Below are positions 1-8,625 of a stretch of DNA of 64,000 nt, one piece after another. This DNA is from Bacteroidota bacterium (GTDB lineage Bacteria > Bacteroidota > Bacteroidia > Flavobacteriales_D > Crocinitomicaceae). Location of the stretch: NCBI GenBank assembly GCA_016866255.1, contig VGMY01000003.1, positions 108,251-172,250 of the forward strand, in the 5' to 3' direction. A program made the position numbers and the translations under genes. Each line of letters opens with the position of its first letter. Positions within the stretch are counted from its first letter, which is position 1. The notes beneath the pieces were generated by a model that was given only the letters and a program-made list of their open reading frames with translations, had not been told where the DNA came from and searched no databases.

Positions 1-1169
1 TCTGCGGCCATTAAGAGTACATCCGCATATCGAATTACCCGATAATTCACTGGGCTGGTCAAATCGTTGTCGGGCAACCCAATTTCCCCTTGCCTCTTAA
101 TGTATTTATTATTGTAAAACCCGGTGTGTCCACCAGCCCCAATTGCGTAGGTTATTGCACCGGGATTGGGTTGGGCTGCAATAAAGGCCTCAATATCTAA
201 AACGGTGACGCCTCTTCTTGGATCGCCCGCTGGGAAAAAATCGTAAAGGTCTTGCGTTGGCAAATTGTAGCTGTTTCCGTCGCCATAAACCGGCCCATTG
301 TATTGTCGGATTCCTTGAAATCCAGGGGCGGCATTCCCTTCCAAACAAACCAAGCAACCGTAGCTCCCTCCTTCCAGGCCTGTATATTGTACATCAAAAA
401 CGGTTTCAGCATTGTTCTCATGTGCCACATCGAATAATTCTGCGTACGTTGGGTGAAGGCTGTATAACCCGCTGTTGATGACCTCATCAAAGGTTTGGGC
501 AGCTTCAGCCCATTTATTTTGGTAAACATAGGCTTTTCCTAATAAGGCAAGGGCAGCGCCTCGAGTGGCTCTTCCTTTTTGCGAGGCGACAGGGTTAAGT
601 ACGGGAAAGGCTTCCTTCAGGTCTTTTTCTATCTGGGCATACACCTCCGCTTTCGGGGCTCGGTCGATGGTTCTTACTTCTTCGATTCCAAGACGTTTAT
701 CAATCACCAACGGAACATCTCCAAAAAATTTAACCAATTCAAAATAATAGTAGGCCCGAAGGAATTTTGCCTCCGCAAGGATATGATCTTTACCAAGAAA
801 ATTAATGTTGTCCTTGTTCTCTAAAATATAGTTGGCTCTTGAAATTCCCACATAATTCCATCGAAAAACACTGCGCAAATCGTTGTTAACTCCGCCGTGC
901 GACATGGCATCGATCTGATGAAGGCCCTGAGAATCGTTGGCACTTTCTCCCCCCGCGATAGCATTATCCGAAGCGATTTCTCCAATCCACAAGGACATAA
1001 AAGAGGTTTGCAATAAATCATAAGCCCCTATTAAGGCTCGTTCATAATCTTCGGGTGTTTTAAAATAGTTTTCCGCATCTTGGGTATAAGGAGGGTCAAC
1101 CGTAAGAAACTTTTTACACGAAAAAAGGCCAATAATGAGTGCCCCTGTAATCAACAAATGTTTTTTCAT
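1..1169 (-). CDS. SusD/RagB-family nutrient-binding outer-membrane lipoprotein (partial, C-terminus outside window)
   Basis: This is an open frame of about 389 codons running off the left edge. It starts MKKHLLITGALIIGLFSCKK, a lipoprotein signal with Cys18 as the likely lipidated residue. The body is rich in Tyr and Ala helices typical of SusD (an N-terminal SusD-like domain followed by a RagB/SusD C-terminal domain). The last visible residues read RYADVLLMAA, the conserved core motif of the family. SusD proteins sit on the cell surface as the lid of the SusC barrel and capture glycans or other nutrients. The ATG lies 3 bp after the SusC stop, so the two are co-transcribed and probably translationally coupled. 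Substrate cannot be read from the sequence; the neighbouring sugar transporter suggests a carbohydrate. Confidence 0.9.
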   Translation of the reverse strand, partial: MKKHLLITGALIIGLFSCKKFLTVDPPYTQDAENYFKTPEDYERALIGAYDLLQTSFMSLWIGEIASDNAIAGGESANDSQGLHQIDAMSHGGVNNDLRSVFRWNYVGISRANYILENKDNINFLGKDHILAEAKFLRAYYYFELVKFFGDVPLVIDKRLGIEEVRTIDRAPKAEVYAQIEKDLKEAFPVLNPVASQKGRATRGAALALLGKAYVYQNKWAEAAQTFDEVINSGLYSLHPTYAELFDVAHENNAETVFDVQYTGLEGGSYGCLVCLEGNAAPGFQGIRQYNGPVYGDGNSYNLPTQDLYDFFPAGDPRRGVTVLDIEAFIAAQPNPGAITYAIGAGGHTGFYNNKYIKRQGEIGLPDNDLTSPVNYRVIRYADVLLMAA

Positions 1170-1172
1170 GTG

Positions 1173-4100
1173 TTAAAATTTAAATTGTAATCCAACCATC
1201 ATAGTTTTCGCTTGAGGGTACATTCCGTAGTCTACACCTGCCGACAAAGCACTGGACGAGCCTAAATCAGGATCATATCCCATGTATTTCGTAAGTGTAA
1301 AGAGGTTATTAGCCGCCAAGTAGACGCGGAGTTGTTCCATGTTAATTTTCCTCAACCAATCTTTCGAAAACGAATATCCCAATTGCAGATTTCGCAAGCG
1401 AAGGAAAGAGCCGTCTTCCACGTAAAAGGAGGAAAAAACATTGTTACGCGTTGGTTCGGTTGTTTGGCGAGGAACATCGAAGGAACTTCCGGGCCCTACC
1501 CACCGGTCAATGGTATAACTCAGCTGGTTCGCATAGGGTTGTTGACGCTCGTAATTGCGGATGATTTCATTTCCAATAGAAGCGAAAAAATTAGCCGAAA
1601 GATCAAACCCTTTGTAGCTACTGGAAACACTGAAACCCATGATAAAGTCAGGAATAGCTGAACCTAAATTGGTTTTATCGCTGTCGTCGGTAAAGCTGAT
1701 GACCCCATCTCCGTTCTGATCCACAAAGATTAAGTCCCCAGGCTTGGCACCTTCTTGAACCACCTGAGCGTTGTCGATTTCATCCTGCGTTTGGAAAACA
1801 CCCGCCGTTTGATACCCAAAGAAATATCCAATTTCATATCCTTTTTGAAAGCGAGTGGCTACATCTCCGCCTACACTGAAGGCTGCTCCGGGAAGATAGT
1901 CCACTCCTGATGGGACCTCGGTTACTTGATTGTTCACCGCCGTAAAGTTCCAATTAGCTTCGTACAAGAACTTTTTGGTCCTATCAGACCGATACCCTAA
2001 CTCGATTTCCCAGCCTTTGTTCGAAACATTACCCGCATTAATCACCGGCGGGTATCCACCGGGGCCATAGGATCCCATCAATGCAGAAACGTCGGGTTGA
2101 AACAATAAATCGTAGGTGTTTTTAATAAAATAATTGGTGGAAAAGGATAGTTTTTTCCAAAATGATAGGTCAAGACCGATGTTCAATTGACGGGTTGTTT
2201 CCCATTTTAGATCCGGATTAGCTGGACGACCGATCGCTACCCCTTGGGTAATTACGTCATCGAAGACATATACCCCTTCACCGTTGAGAAGCGCTCGGTA
2301 GGCAAAATTGGGGATCTGATCATTTCCCGAAATACCGTAGCTTACCCGCAATTTGCATAAGTCCATAGGCTTGAACTTGAAAAACGACTCTTCTGAAATT
2401 AACCAACCAGCTGAGAAGGATGGGAAGGTCCCAAAACGGCTATTGGGTCCAAATTTGCTCGAGCCGTCACGACGAATAACGGCCGAAACCACATATTTTT
2501 CTTTGAATGCATATTCCGCTCTCAAAAAAGCTGAAACCAATCGCTCCGTAAACTCCCAAGAACCAGTATTGTTTAAAAATCCACCTTGCGTAGAATTGGC
2601 TGAAATATCGGCATAATTAACGTCGTTATTGGGTATACCATAAGCTACTCCATTCAACGAATTACCCTCACGTTGGAAAATAGTAACACCAGCTGTAGCC
2701 TTTACTTGATGATCTTTTGCAAACACTTGATCGTAATTCACAAATCCTTCGTAGGATAAATCGGCGAATGTGTTTCGCTCTTCGTAAACTGCAGCGCCGC
2801 GATCTATTTCAACGCCGGTTGCTAACTCAACCGTTGGAGACTCCAGTTGCGCATTCAGGGCGGTGTTGGCATATTTGCCTTCGCCGTACCAAACCAAGGG
2901 GGAAAACACTTTCGAGTCTACCAATGCTACATTGTAATTAAATCGGTTAGTAACGGTTAAAAAAGAGAGGGGTTTGAAAACAAACTCTTCCTTTCCGACA
3001 AATTTCTGTGCTTTATTCCAGTTATAGGTATTCATGATTTGGGCAACGGGGTTGATGATGTCGCTTACTTCTTCCATGTACGAGTAATTCCCCATGGGAG
3101 AAATCACCGACTCCGTTGGAAATGCGTTAATTGCGTTGTATAAAACAGAACCAATGCCGTTTTCAGGCAAGGTGTTTCGTCCTTCGGAGGAAAACAACAA
3201 GACCGAATTTAGCTTTAATTTATCCGATAAATCCGTTGAAAAATTCAACCTTGCATTGTACCTATCAAAGTGTGATTTAGCACCACCTACAATTCCGTCT
3301 TGGTTGAAATACCCTAAACCAATGGAATAACGTGTTGCCAAAGTTCCCCCGTTCAATGAAACGTTGTGGCTTTGTACCGGTGAGCGTGTAAATACTTGAT
3401 CTTGCCAATCCGTACCCTCTCCAACATTTACATTGTTGAAAGGCATTGCCTGACCGCCCATAGCAAACATTTCGTTTTTAATGACCGCATACTCATCGGC
3501 ACGCAATAAATCCAATTTCTTTGAGGTCTGTTGTAATCCAAAATAACCGTTGTATTCTATGGTGGGTTTTCGATTAATTGCCCCGTTTTTCGTTTCGATT
3601 AACACCACTCCGTTCGCGGCTCTGACGCCATAAATACCGGCCATAGCATCTTTTAAGACGGTAATTGATTTAATGTCTGATGGATTCAAGGCATTCAACC
3701 CCTGAGAATCATAAACAATCCCGTCTACTAGAATCAAGGGGTCGTTGTCCCCGAAAGTACCTAAACCCCGGATGCGAATGTTCGCACTTCCTCCCGGCGA
3801 TCCCGAATTCGTCGAAATATTAACCCCGGACATCTGACCTTGTAGGGCTTGGTCCATTCGCGACATGTTCATTTTTTCAATGTCTTCTCCATCCACTTTT
3901 GACGTAGCACCGGTTAGTGTTTTATTTTTGGCTTCTCCATAACCGATTACTGTTACTTCATTCTTTTCTGAAACAGTCGGCTTCATAACAATTGTCAACT
4001 CTTGAGGTCCTGGACCGATTGTCAATTCTTGCGATTGATAACCGTAAACGGTTATCGATATGCTCGTCGAAATGGTGTCCTTTAATAACAGGCTAAAGGT

Positions 4101-4265
4101 GCCATCCACCGAAGAAAGGGCATTCCCTTTGGGTGATTTAACGGTAACTTTGGCGAATCCTAATGGTTCATTGGCGTCATTTATTATTTTTCCTGTAATA
4201 GTCCTGTTCTGGGCTACGGAAAAAAAAGTTAGCGATACACCAAATAGTAAAAAAAATGATTTCAT
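1173..4265 (-). CDS. SusC/RagA-family TonB-linked outer membrane receptor
   Basis: This 1030-residue protein has a signal peptide (about residues 1-19, ending SVAQ), a carboxypeptidase-regulatory-like beta-sandwich domain (about 20-105), a TonB plug domain (about 110-225, with DPLILVDGIVYDSQG and the family motif SITVLKDAMAGIYGVRAANG), then a 22-strand-type barrel ending in GLQFKF. SusC receptors import oligosaccharides or peptides across the outer membrane using TonB energy. It is full length and forms a pair with the SusD gene 3 bp downstream. A Nudix-type regulator gene lies 135 bp upstream, and the gap carries two inverted repeats, which suggests regulated expression. The substrate is unknown. 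Confidence 0.95.
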   Translation of the reverse strand: MKSFFLLFGVSLTFFSVAQNRTITGKIINDANEPLGFAKVTVKSPKGNALSSVDGTFSLLLKDTISTSISITVYGYQSQELTIGPGPQELTIVMKPTVSEKNEVTVIGYGEAKNKTLTGATSKVDGEDIEKMNMSRMDQALQGQMSGVNISTNSGSPGGSANIRIRGLGTFGDNDPLILVDGIVYDSQGLNALNPSDIKSITVLKDAMAGIYGVRAANGVVLIETKNGAINRKPTIEYNGYFGLQQTSKKLDLLRADEYAVIKNEMFAMGGQAMPFNNVNVGEGTDWQDQVFTRSPVQSHNVSLNGGTLATRYSIGLGYFNQDGIVGGAKSHFDRYNARLNFSTDLSDKLKLNSVLLFSSEGRNTLPENGIGSVLYNAINAFPTESVISPMGNYSYMEEVSDIINPVAQIMNTYNWNKAQKFVGKEEFVFKPLSFLTVTNRFNYNVALVDSKVFSPLVWYGEGKYANTALNAQLESPTVELATGVEIDRGAAVYEERNTFADLSYEGFVNYDQVFAKDHQVKATAGVTIFQREGNSLNGVAYGIPNNDVNYADISANSTQGGFLNNTGSWEFTERLVSAFLRAEYAFKEKYVVSAVIRRDGSSKFGPNSRFGTFPSFSAGWLISEESFFKFKPMDLCKLRVSYGISGNDQIPNFAYRALLNGEGVYVFDDVITQGVAIGRPANPDLKWETTRQLNIGLDLSFWKKLSFSTNYFIKNTYDLLFQPDVSALMGSYGPGGYPPVINAGNVSNKGWEIELGYRSDRTKKFLYEANWNFTAVNNQVTEVPSGVDYLPGAAFSVGGDVATRFQKGYEIGYFFGYQTAGVFQTQDEIDNAQVVQEGAKPGDLIFVDQNGDGVISFTDDSDKTNLGSAIPDFIMGFSVSSSYKGFDLSANFFASIGNEIIRNYERQQPYANQLSYTIDRWVGPGSSFDVPRQTTEPTRNNVFSSFYVEDGSFLRLRNLQLGYSFSKDWLRKINMEQLRVYLAANNLFTLTKYMGYDPDLGSSSALSAGVDYGMYPQAKTMMVGLQFKF

Positions 4266-4286
4266 GGCATTCGTTTAAGTTACTTT

Positions 4287-4306
4287 GCAGGGAGTTTCCT
4301 CCCTGC
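4287..4306 (-). promoter_or_regulatory. Perfect 8-bp stem-loop in the susC leader
   Basis: GCAGGGAG and CTCCCTGC flank a TTTC tetraloop, ending about 22 nt upstream of the susC ATG. On the susC strand it is followed by AAAGTAAC, not a T-run, so it does not look like an intrinsic terminator. It would be present in the mRNA leader or in read-through from the regulator gene, and could act on mRNA stability or translation of susC. The role is inference. Confidence 0.5.
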
Positions 4307-4372
4307 GGTCTAAGTAAAAATTAACCGTTCAACTAATTTTAAACTAATTGAATGCGGTAAATATAACCATAT

Positions 4373-4391
4373 TATTGTATTTATTACAATA
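4373..4391. promoter_or_regulatory. 19-bp inverted repeat between regulator and susC (candidate operator)
   Basis: TATTGTA and TACAATA arms of 7 bp are separated by TTTAT, about 108 bp upstream of susC and 10 bp downstream of the regulator stop codon. Size and symmetry fit a dimeric repressor site, and the adjacent Nudix-winged-helix protein is the obvious candidate ligand-responsive binder. No clear TAnnTTTG promoter element was found on the susC strand in this gap. Confidence 0.35.
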
Positions 4392-4400
4392 TCTAAGGAC

Positions 4401-5096
4401 TTACATTTTAAAAAACCATTCATTCTCATCAAGACGACCCAATTCTTCAGAAGCATTAAAAGAAAATAGATTGGCGGGACGGTGTTTTACATTGGTTTGT
4501 TTCTCGGTGTGTTTCACCAGTGGAATTCCTTTAATTTTCTTTCGAAAGTTGGCTTTATCAAAAGGAATGCCTTTGGAATATTCAAACAATTGTTGAAATT
4601 CGCTCAAGGTAAATTTTTCGGCCAATAACTCAAAACAAATGGGCTCAATGGAAAGTTGTTTGTTAAGACGATCGAAGGTCGCCTCGAGAATTTCATTGTG
4701 ATCAAAAGCCAAATCACCGACTTCCAAAACGGGTTCCCAACGCACTTCATCTGCCCATGAAGAGGCTTTAATGGATACTTCCTCAATACGCACCAAGGCG
4801 TAATAGGCAATGGTAATTACACGTCCTTGTGGGTGCCGAGATGGGCTACCGAACGTGTGAGCTTGGTGCATTTGAACATTCGTCAAGCCTGTTAATTCGC
4901 ATAAGATGCGTTCAGCCGCAAAAGGAAGGTCTTCATCGGGATAAACCAAGTCTCCGGGTATGGCCCAATAATCTTTGTAAGGATCAATGGATCTTTTAAT
5001 AAGAAGCGTTTTGATTTTGCCTTCCGTAAAACCAAAAATCAAGCAGTCCACCGAAAAAGCGGACGTGAAAAAATCGGAAAAGTCAATTTTATACAT
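4401..5096 (-). CDS. Nudix-fold transcriptional regulator (NrtR/AraR-like)
   Basis: The 231-residue protein has an N-terminal Nudix-like domain (about 12-135) and a C-terminal winged-helix domain (about 150-225), the NrtR family layout. In Bacteroidota such proteins are known as sugar-responsive regulators, for example the AraR type. The Nudix box region (about 48-71, around GDLVYPDEDLPFAAERILCE) keeps the spacing but lacks the REx2EE core, having ERILCEL instead. Catalysis is therefore unlikely and the domain probably binds a sugar or nucleotide effector. The gene begins 8 bp after the MFS transporter stop and precedes susCD, so it probably controls this uptake locus. Confidence 0.85.
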   Translation of the reverse strand: MYKIDFSDFFTSAFSVDCLIFGFTEGKIKTLLIKRSIDPYKDYWAIPGDLVYPDEDLPFAAERILCELTGLTNVQMHQAHTFGSPSRHPQGRVITIAYYALVRIEEVSIKASSWADEVRWEPVLEVGDLAFDHNEILEATFDRLNKQLSIEPICFELLAEKFTLSEFQQLFEYSKGIPFDKANFRKKIKGIPLVKHTEKQTNVKHRPANLFSFNASEELGRLDENEWFFKM

Positions 5097-5104
5097 TCCT
5101 TATT

Positions 5105-6532
5105 TTAATGAATGGCATCCGCAGTACCAACCTCGCTAATACCCTGTTTCTTCAACATTCGGCTAACGGAAAGAGCAAAGAACACAAGGTACGCAAAGCA
5201 CAGCACTCCCAGCCAATAGGATCCTTGGATGCCAACTCCGCGAATGTTTCCCAAGGATGCCTGCCATTGAGAAATAAACCCTCCGCCCATGATCATCATG
5301 ATCATTAAACTCGATGCCATATTGGTTTTTTCGTTGAGACCAGCAATTCCTAGCGTAAAAATACAGGGCCATAAGGTTGAACAAAAAAGCCCTACAGCAA
5401 TAAAGGCAAATACGCTAACCATACCATTTGCGCAAATTCCCACCACCAATGAAATAGCACCCAAACAAGAATATACTAAAAGCTGGCGAACAGGATTCCC
5501 TCCAGTAAATGCATCCGCAAGCATTAAAATTACTACAATAAAAAGATAGGGGTAAAACACCTGTACGTTGTGACCGGCAATGAAATTTACCAACATAAAA
5601 ATGGCAAAGGCCATGAAGGGCAAAAGCAAACTCAATTTTTGTTTTAATTCATCAGAAACACCGAAGGCTCCTGCCGCGGAAGACCAGCGACCAATCATTA
5701 GACTGGCCCAAAAAAGGGATACAAAAGGAGCAATTTCGCTCTCCTTTGTTCCAAGTTTTTGCTTCATAAATTCCGGTAAATTACTGGCTGTTGATACCTC
5801 CACGCCCACGTACACAAAAATGGCTAGCATGGCCAGAAGAACTTGTGGTTTACGAATTACCGAAAACACGGAAACTTCTGTTTGAACTTCATGGGTATCC
5901 GACTCAATTTGATCCGGAACTTTGGAGAATTTAAAGAATAGTGCCGTTAATACAAACGTGGCTCCCAATACCAAATATGGAATCTTTACAGCCGATAATT
6001 CAAGCCCCGTTTTTCCTGTCCCCGCAGCGCCAAATATGGCAAATGAAACCAGAACAGGACCAATCGTTGTACCGATATTATTAATGCCCCCAGCCAAACT
6101 TAACCTCAAATTTCCTGTTTTTGGGTCCCCCATGTTAATGGCTAAAGGATTGGCGGCAATTTGTTGAAGGGCAAACCCTATTCCAACGATAAACAAACCT
6201 GCCAGCAATAGCGAAAAGGAAGCGTTATCTGCCGCAGGAATAAATAAAAGCGTGCCAAGAGCAGAAATAATAAGCCCTACTGCTAAACCGTTGCGATAAC
6301 CTAGTATTTTAAGTAAATCTTTTCTCAGCAAAGCAGAAACGATAAAATACATTAAAGAACCAACCGTATAGGCAATGTAAAAAGCAACAGAAATTAATTG
6401 TGCTTTTTCCTGACTTAAAATAAGGGCTTTTTTAAAAACGGGAATTAGTATATCGTTGCTTGAGGCTACGAACCCCCAAAAAAAGAAAATGACGACAAGG
6501 GCTCCAAAAGCGCCAAAATTTGTTTTTCGCAT
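5105..6532 (-). CDS. Sugar MFS transporter, FucP/GluP-like
   Basis: The product is 475 residues from the ATG at 6532. The longer open frame that extends upstream into dxs lacks family similarity and was rejected. Twelve hydrophobic segments are visible. N-terminal NDILIPVFKKAL and the stretch QQIAANPLAINMGDP followed by RLSLAGGINNIGTTIGP match the fucose/glucose/galactose:H+ symporter family common in Bacteroidota. It would take up the monosaccharide released after SusCD import. It sits 35 bp after dxs and 8 bp before the Nudix regulator. An 18-bp perfect palindrome overlaps its start codon, so an internal regulated promoter is plausible even though the genes are close enough for read-through. 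Confidence 0.9.
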   Translation of the reverse strand: MRKTNFGAFGALVVIFFFWGFVASSNDILIPVFKKALILSQEKAQLISVAFYIAYTVGSLMYFIVSALLRKDLLKILGYRNGLAVGLIISALGTLLFIPAADNASFSLLLAGLFIVGIGFALQQIAANPLAINMGDPKTGNLRLSLAGGINNIGTTIGPVLVSFAIFGAAGTGKTGLELSAVKIPYLVLGATFVLTALFFKFSKVPDQIESDTHEVQTEVSVFSVIRKPQVLLAMLAIFVYVGVEVSTASNLPEFMKQKLGTKESEIAPFVSLFWASLMIGRWSSAAGAFGVSDELKQKLSLLLPFMAFAIFMLVNFIAGHNVQVFYPYLFIVVILMLADAFTGGNPVRQLLVYSCLGAISLVVGICANGMVSVFAFIAVGLFCSTLWPCIFTLGIAGLNEKTNMASSLMIMMIMGGGFISQWQASLGNIRGVGIQGSYWLGVLCFAYLVFFALSVSRMLKKQGISEVGTADAIH

Positions 6533-6549
6533 GGTCAAAATTTTGACCA
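6532..6549. promoter_or_regulatory. 18-bp perfect palindrome at the transporter start (candidate operator)
   Basis: TGGTCAAAATTTTGACCA is its own reverse complement and covers the first base of the transporter ATG plus the 17 bases upstream. A near-consensus -7 element for the minus strand (TATTTTGG) overlaps its upstream edge. A repressor bound here would block initiation for the MFS-regulator part of the locus. Identity of the binder is inference. Confidence 0.45.
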
Positions 6550-6567
6550 AAATACAACATAATTTGG

Positions 6568-8523
6568 TTAACTCACCTGGCTGGAAATACTTTTTGTATT
6601 CTGCACCAAAAGCATTCTTTCCGCAGCTGTTACGATAGCCGCAACATCGAAGCCACACTCCGCCCAAAGTTCCTCTTGCGTTCCGTGATGAATATACTCG
6701 TCGGGAATTCCGAGGCGTACCACCTGGGCTTTGTAACCTCTGTCGGCCATAAATTCTAGCACAGCCGAACCAAATCCCCCCATTAAGCAACCGTCCTCCA
6801 CCGTGATGACTTTATCGAACTTAGAGAATATTTCATGCAATAGCATTTCATCTAAAGGCTTCACAAAACGCATATCGTAATGGGCCGGCCCCATACCCTG
6901 TTTTGATAGCTCTTGAATCGCTTTTTGTGCAAAGTTACCCGGGTGCCCCACCGTTAAGATTGCCAAACCTTCTCCGGAAGAAACCTTTCGCCCTTTTCCT
7001 ACAGGAATTTCTTCGAAAGGCGTTTTCCAATCGGGCATTACCCCGTTCCCTCGCGGGTAGCGAATGGTAAATGGGCCCTGATTTTCAAGTTGTGCCGTGT
7101 ACATCAAATTTCGAAGTTCTTGTTCGTTCATGGGGGCCGAAACAATCATGTTGGGGATGCAGCGCATGTAGGCCAAGTCATAGGCCCCGTGGTGTGTTGC
7201 TCCATCGGCACCTACCAAACCACCGCGGTCGAGGCAAAAGACCACATTTAAATTTTGTAATGCAACATCGTGCAGTACCTGATCGTACGCGCGCTGCATG
7301 AACGACGAATAGATATTACAGAACGGTACCATTCCTTGAGTCGCAAGTCCAGCACTAAAGGTGACTGCGTGCTGTTCAGCAATTCCCACGTCAAAAGCCC
7401 TTTCTGGCATTGCCTTCATCATAATGTTGAGAGAACATCCGCTTGGCATAGCTGGGGTAATGCCCATAATCTTAGCATTTTTCTCTGCCAATTCTACGAT
7501 CGTGTGGCCAAAAACATCTTGATATTTCGGCGCCTCTGGGCCTAAAGGCATCACTTTAACAATTTCCCCGGTATCTTTGTTAAACACCCCGGGGGCATGC
7601 CATTTTGTTGGATTCCCTTCTTCTGAAAACTTATAGCCCGCACCCTTCTTGGTCAAACAATGTAAAATTTTCGGGCCGGGAATGTCGCGAAGATCCTGAA
7701 GAACTTTGACCAATCCTTCGACATCGTGTCCATCCACAGGTCCGAAATATCTAAAATTCAACGCTTCAAACAAATTCGATTGTTTTAGCAAAGATCCCTT
7801 TAACGCCGTGGAAACCTTTGAAGCTATTTTTTGAGCATCGGGACCAAATTTCGAAATAACCCCCAACCAATTCCAAACCTCATCTTTTACCTTGTTGTAA
7901 GTGTGCGATGTCGTTATATCCGTTAAATACTCTTTAAGGGCCCCCACGTTGGGATCAATCGACATGCAATTGTCATTAAGTATTACTAAAAGATTAGCGT
8001 CTTTTTCAAATCCTCCGTGGTTCAAGCCCTCAAAAGCCAACCCCGCGGTCATTGCGCCATCACCAATCACCGCAATATGGTGAAGGCTGTTCTTGCCTTG
8101 ATACCGATTTGCGACCGCCATACCTAAAGCTGCAGAAATTGATGTTGAGGAATGGCCAACACCGAAGGTATCGAATTCGCTTTCTGAGCGTTTCGGAAAC
8201 CCTGAAACACCCCCTTTGATCCTATTGGTGTGGAAACGCTCCCTTCTGCCGGTTAAGATTTTATGTCCGTAGGCTTGATGTCCCACATCCCAAACCAACT
8301 GATCTTCTGGGGTATTAAAAACGTAGTGCAAGGCTACCGTTAATTCCACCACACCGAGACTTGCACCAAAATGGCTGTTTCCAATTTCAGAAATAACATC
8401 CACAATATATTGACGAAGTTCACTGGATACCTGAGGCAGATCCTCTATGTTAAAGTTATTTCTTAAATCCTCCGGTACGACAATTTTTGACAGGTTCGGG
8501 CCGGCTTGAAAACTACTATCCAT
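6568..8523 (-). CDS. dxs: 1-deoxy-D-xylulose-5-phosphate synthase
   Basis: This 651-residue TPP enzyme condenses pyruvate and glyceraldehyde-3-phosphate in the first step of the MEP isoprenoid pathway. Visible motifs are WDVGHQAYGHKILTGRR (about 78-94), the TPP-binding GDGAMTAG (154-161) with downstream NDN, and the transketolase pyrimidine-domain segment with GIAEQHAV. The start is placed at the ATG at 8523 (MDSSFQAG), not at the in-frame codon at 8532, because the latter lies inside a clear -7 promoter element (8530-8537). The message would be nearly leaderless. The gene is divergent from ctaB and is followed 35 bp later by the sugar transporter. Confidence 0.96.
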   Translation of the reverse strand: MDSSFQAGPNLSKIVVPEDLRNNFNIEDLPQVSSELRQYIVDVISEIGNSHFGASLGVVELTVALHYVFNTPEDQLVWDVGHQAYGHKILTGRRERFHTNRIKGGVSGFPKRSESEFDTFGVGHSSTSISAALGMAVANRYQGKNSLHHIAVIGDGAMTAGLAFEGLNHGGFEKDANLLVILNDNCMSIDPNVGALKEYLTDITTSHTYNKVKDEVWNWLGVISKFGPDAQKIASKVSTALKGSLLKQSNLFEALNFRYFGPVDGHDVEGLVKVLQDLRDIPGPKILHCLTKKGAGYKFSEEGNPTKWHAPGVFNKDTGEIVKVMPLGPEAPKYQDVFGHTIVELAEKNAKIMGITPAMPSGCSLNIMMKAMPERAFDVGIAEQHAVTFSAGLATQGMVPFCNIYSSFMQRAYDQVLHDVALQNLNVVFCLDRGGLVGADGATHHGAYDLAYMRCIPNMIVSAPMNEQELRNLMYTAQLENQGPFTIRYPRGNGVMPDWKTPFEEIPVGKGRKVSSGEGLAILTVGHPGNFAQKAIQELSKQGMGPAHYDMRFVKPLDEMLLHEIFSKFDKVITVEDGCLMGGFGSAVLEFMADRGYKAQVVRLGIPDEYIHHGTQEELWAECGFDVAAIVTAAERMLLVQNTKSISSQVS

Positions 8524-8529
8524 GAGTAA

Positions 8530-8558
8530 CAAAGTTAGAGATTTAAAAATTAAAACAA
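8530..8558 (-). promoter_or_regulatory. dxs promoter
   Basis: On the minus strand: TTG (8558-8556), 18 nt, then TAACTTTG (8537-8530), matching the Bacteroidota -33/-7 pattern TTG/TAnnTTTG. Transcription would begin within a few bases of the ATG at 8523. Confidence 0.7.
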
Positions 8559-8583
8559 GACTTAACGAATAATGTTTAAGAAC

Positions 8584-8612
8584 TTGTAAGCAATGTAAAA
8601 TTCGTATTTTTG
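8584..8612 (+). promoter_or_regulatory. ctaB operon promoter
   Basis: TTG (8584-8586), 18 nt, TATTTTTG (8605-8612), a full match to the Bacteroidota consensus. It lies 13 bp before the ctaB start and drives the cytochrome oxidase assembly operon away from dxs. Confidence 0.75.
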
Positions 8613-8625
8613 CACCAGGAATTCA

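Noticed and set aside
197..529. Minus-strand 110-codon frame near the left edge
   Set aside because: It is a shadow in another frame of the SusD gene, whose true frame is open to the window edge.
4281..4287. Plus-strand TTACTTTG-like promoter element upstream of susC
   Set aside because: No plus-strand gene follows, and the match is part of the hairpin region.
6533..6790. N-terminal extension of the MFS transporter to 561 residues
   Set aside because: The extension overlaps dxs in another frame, is not transporter-like, and a good ATG with family-typical sequence exists at 6532.
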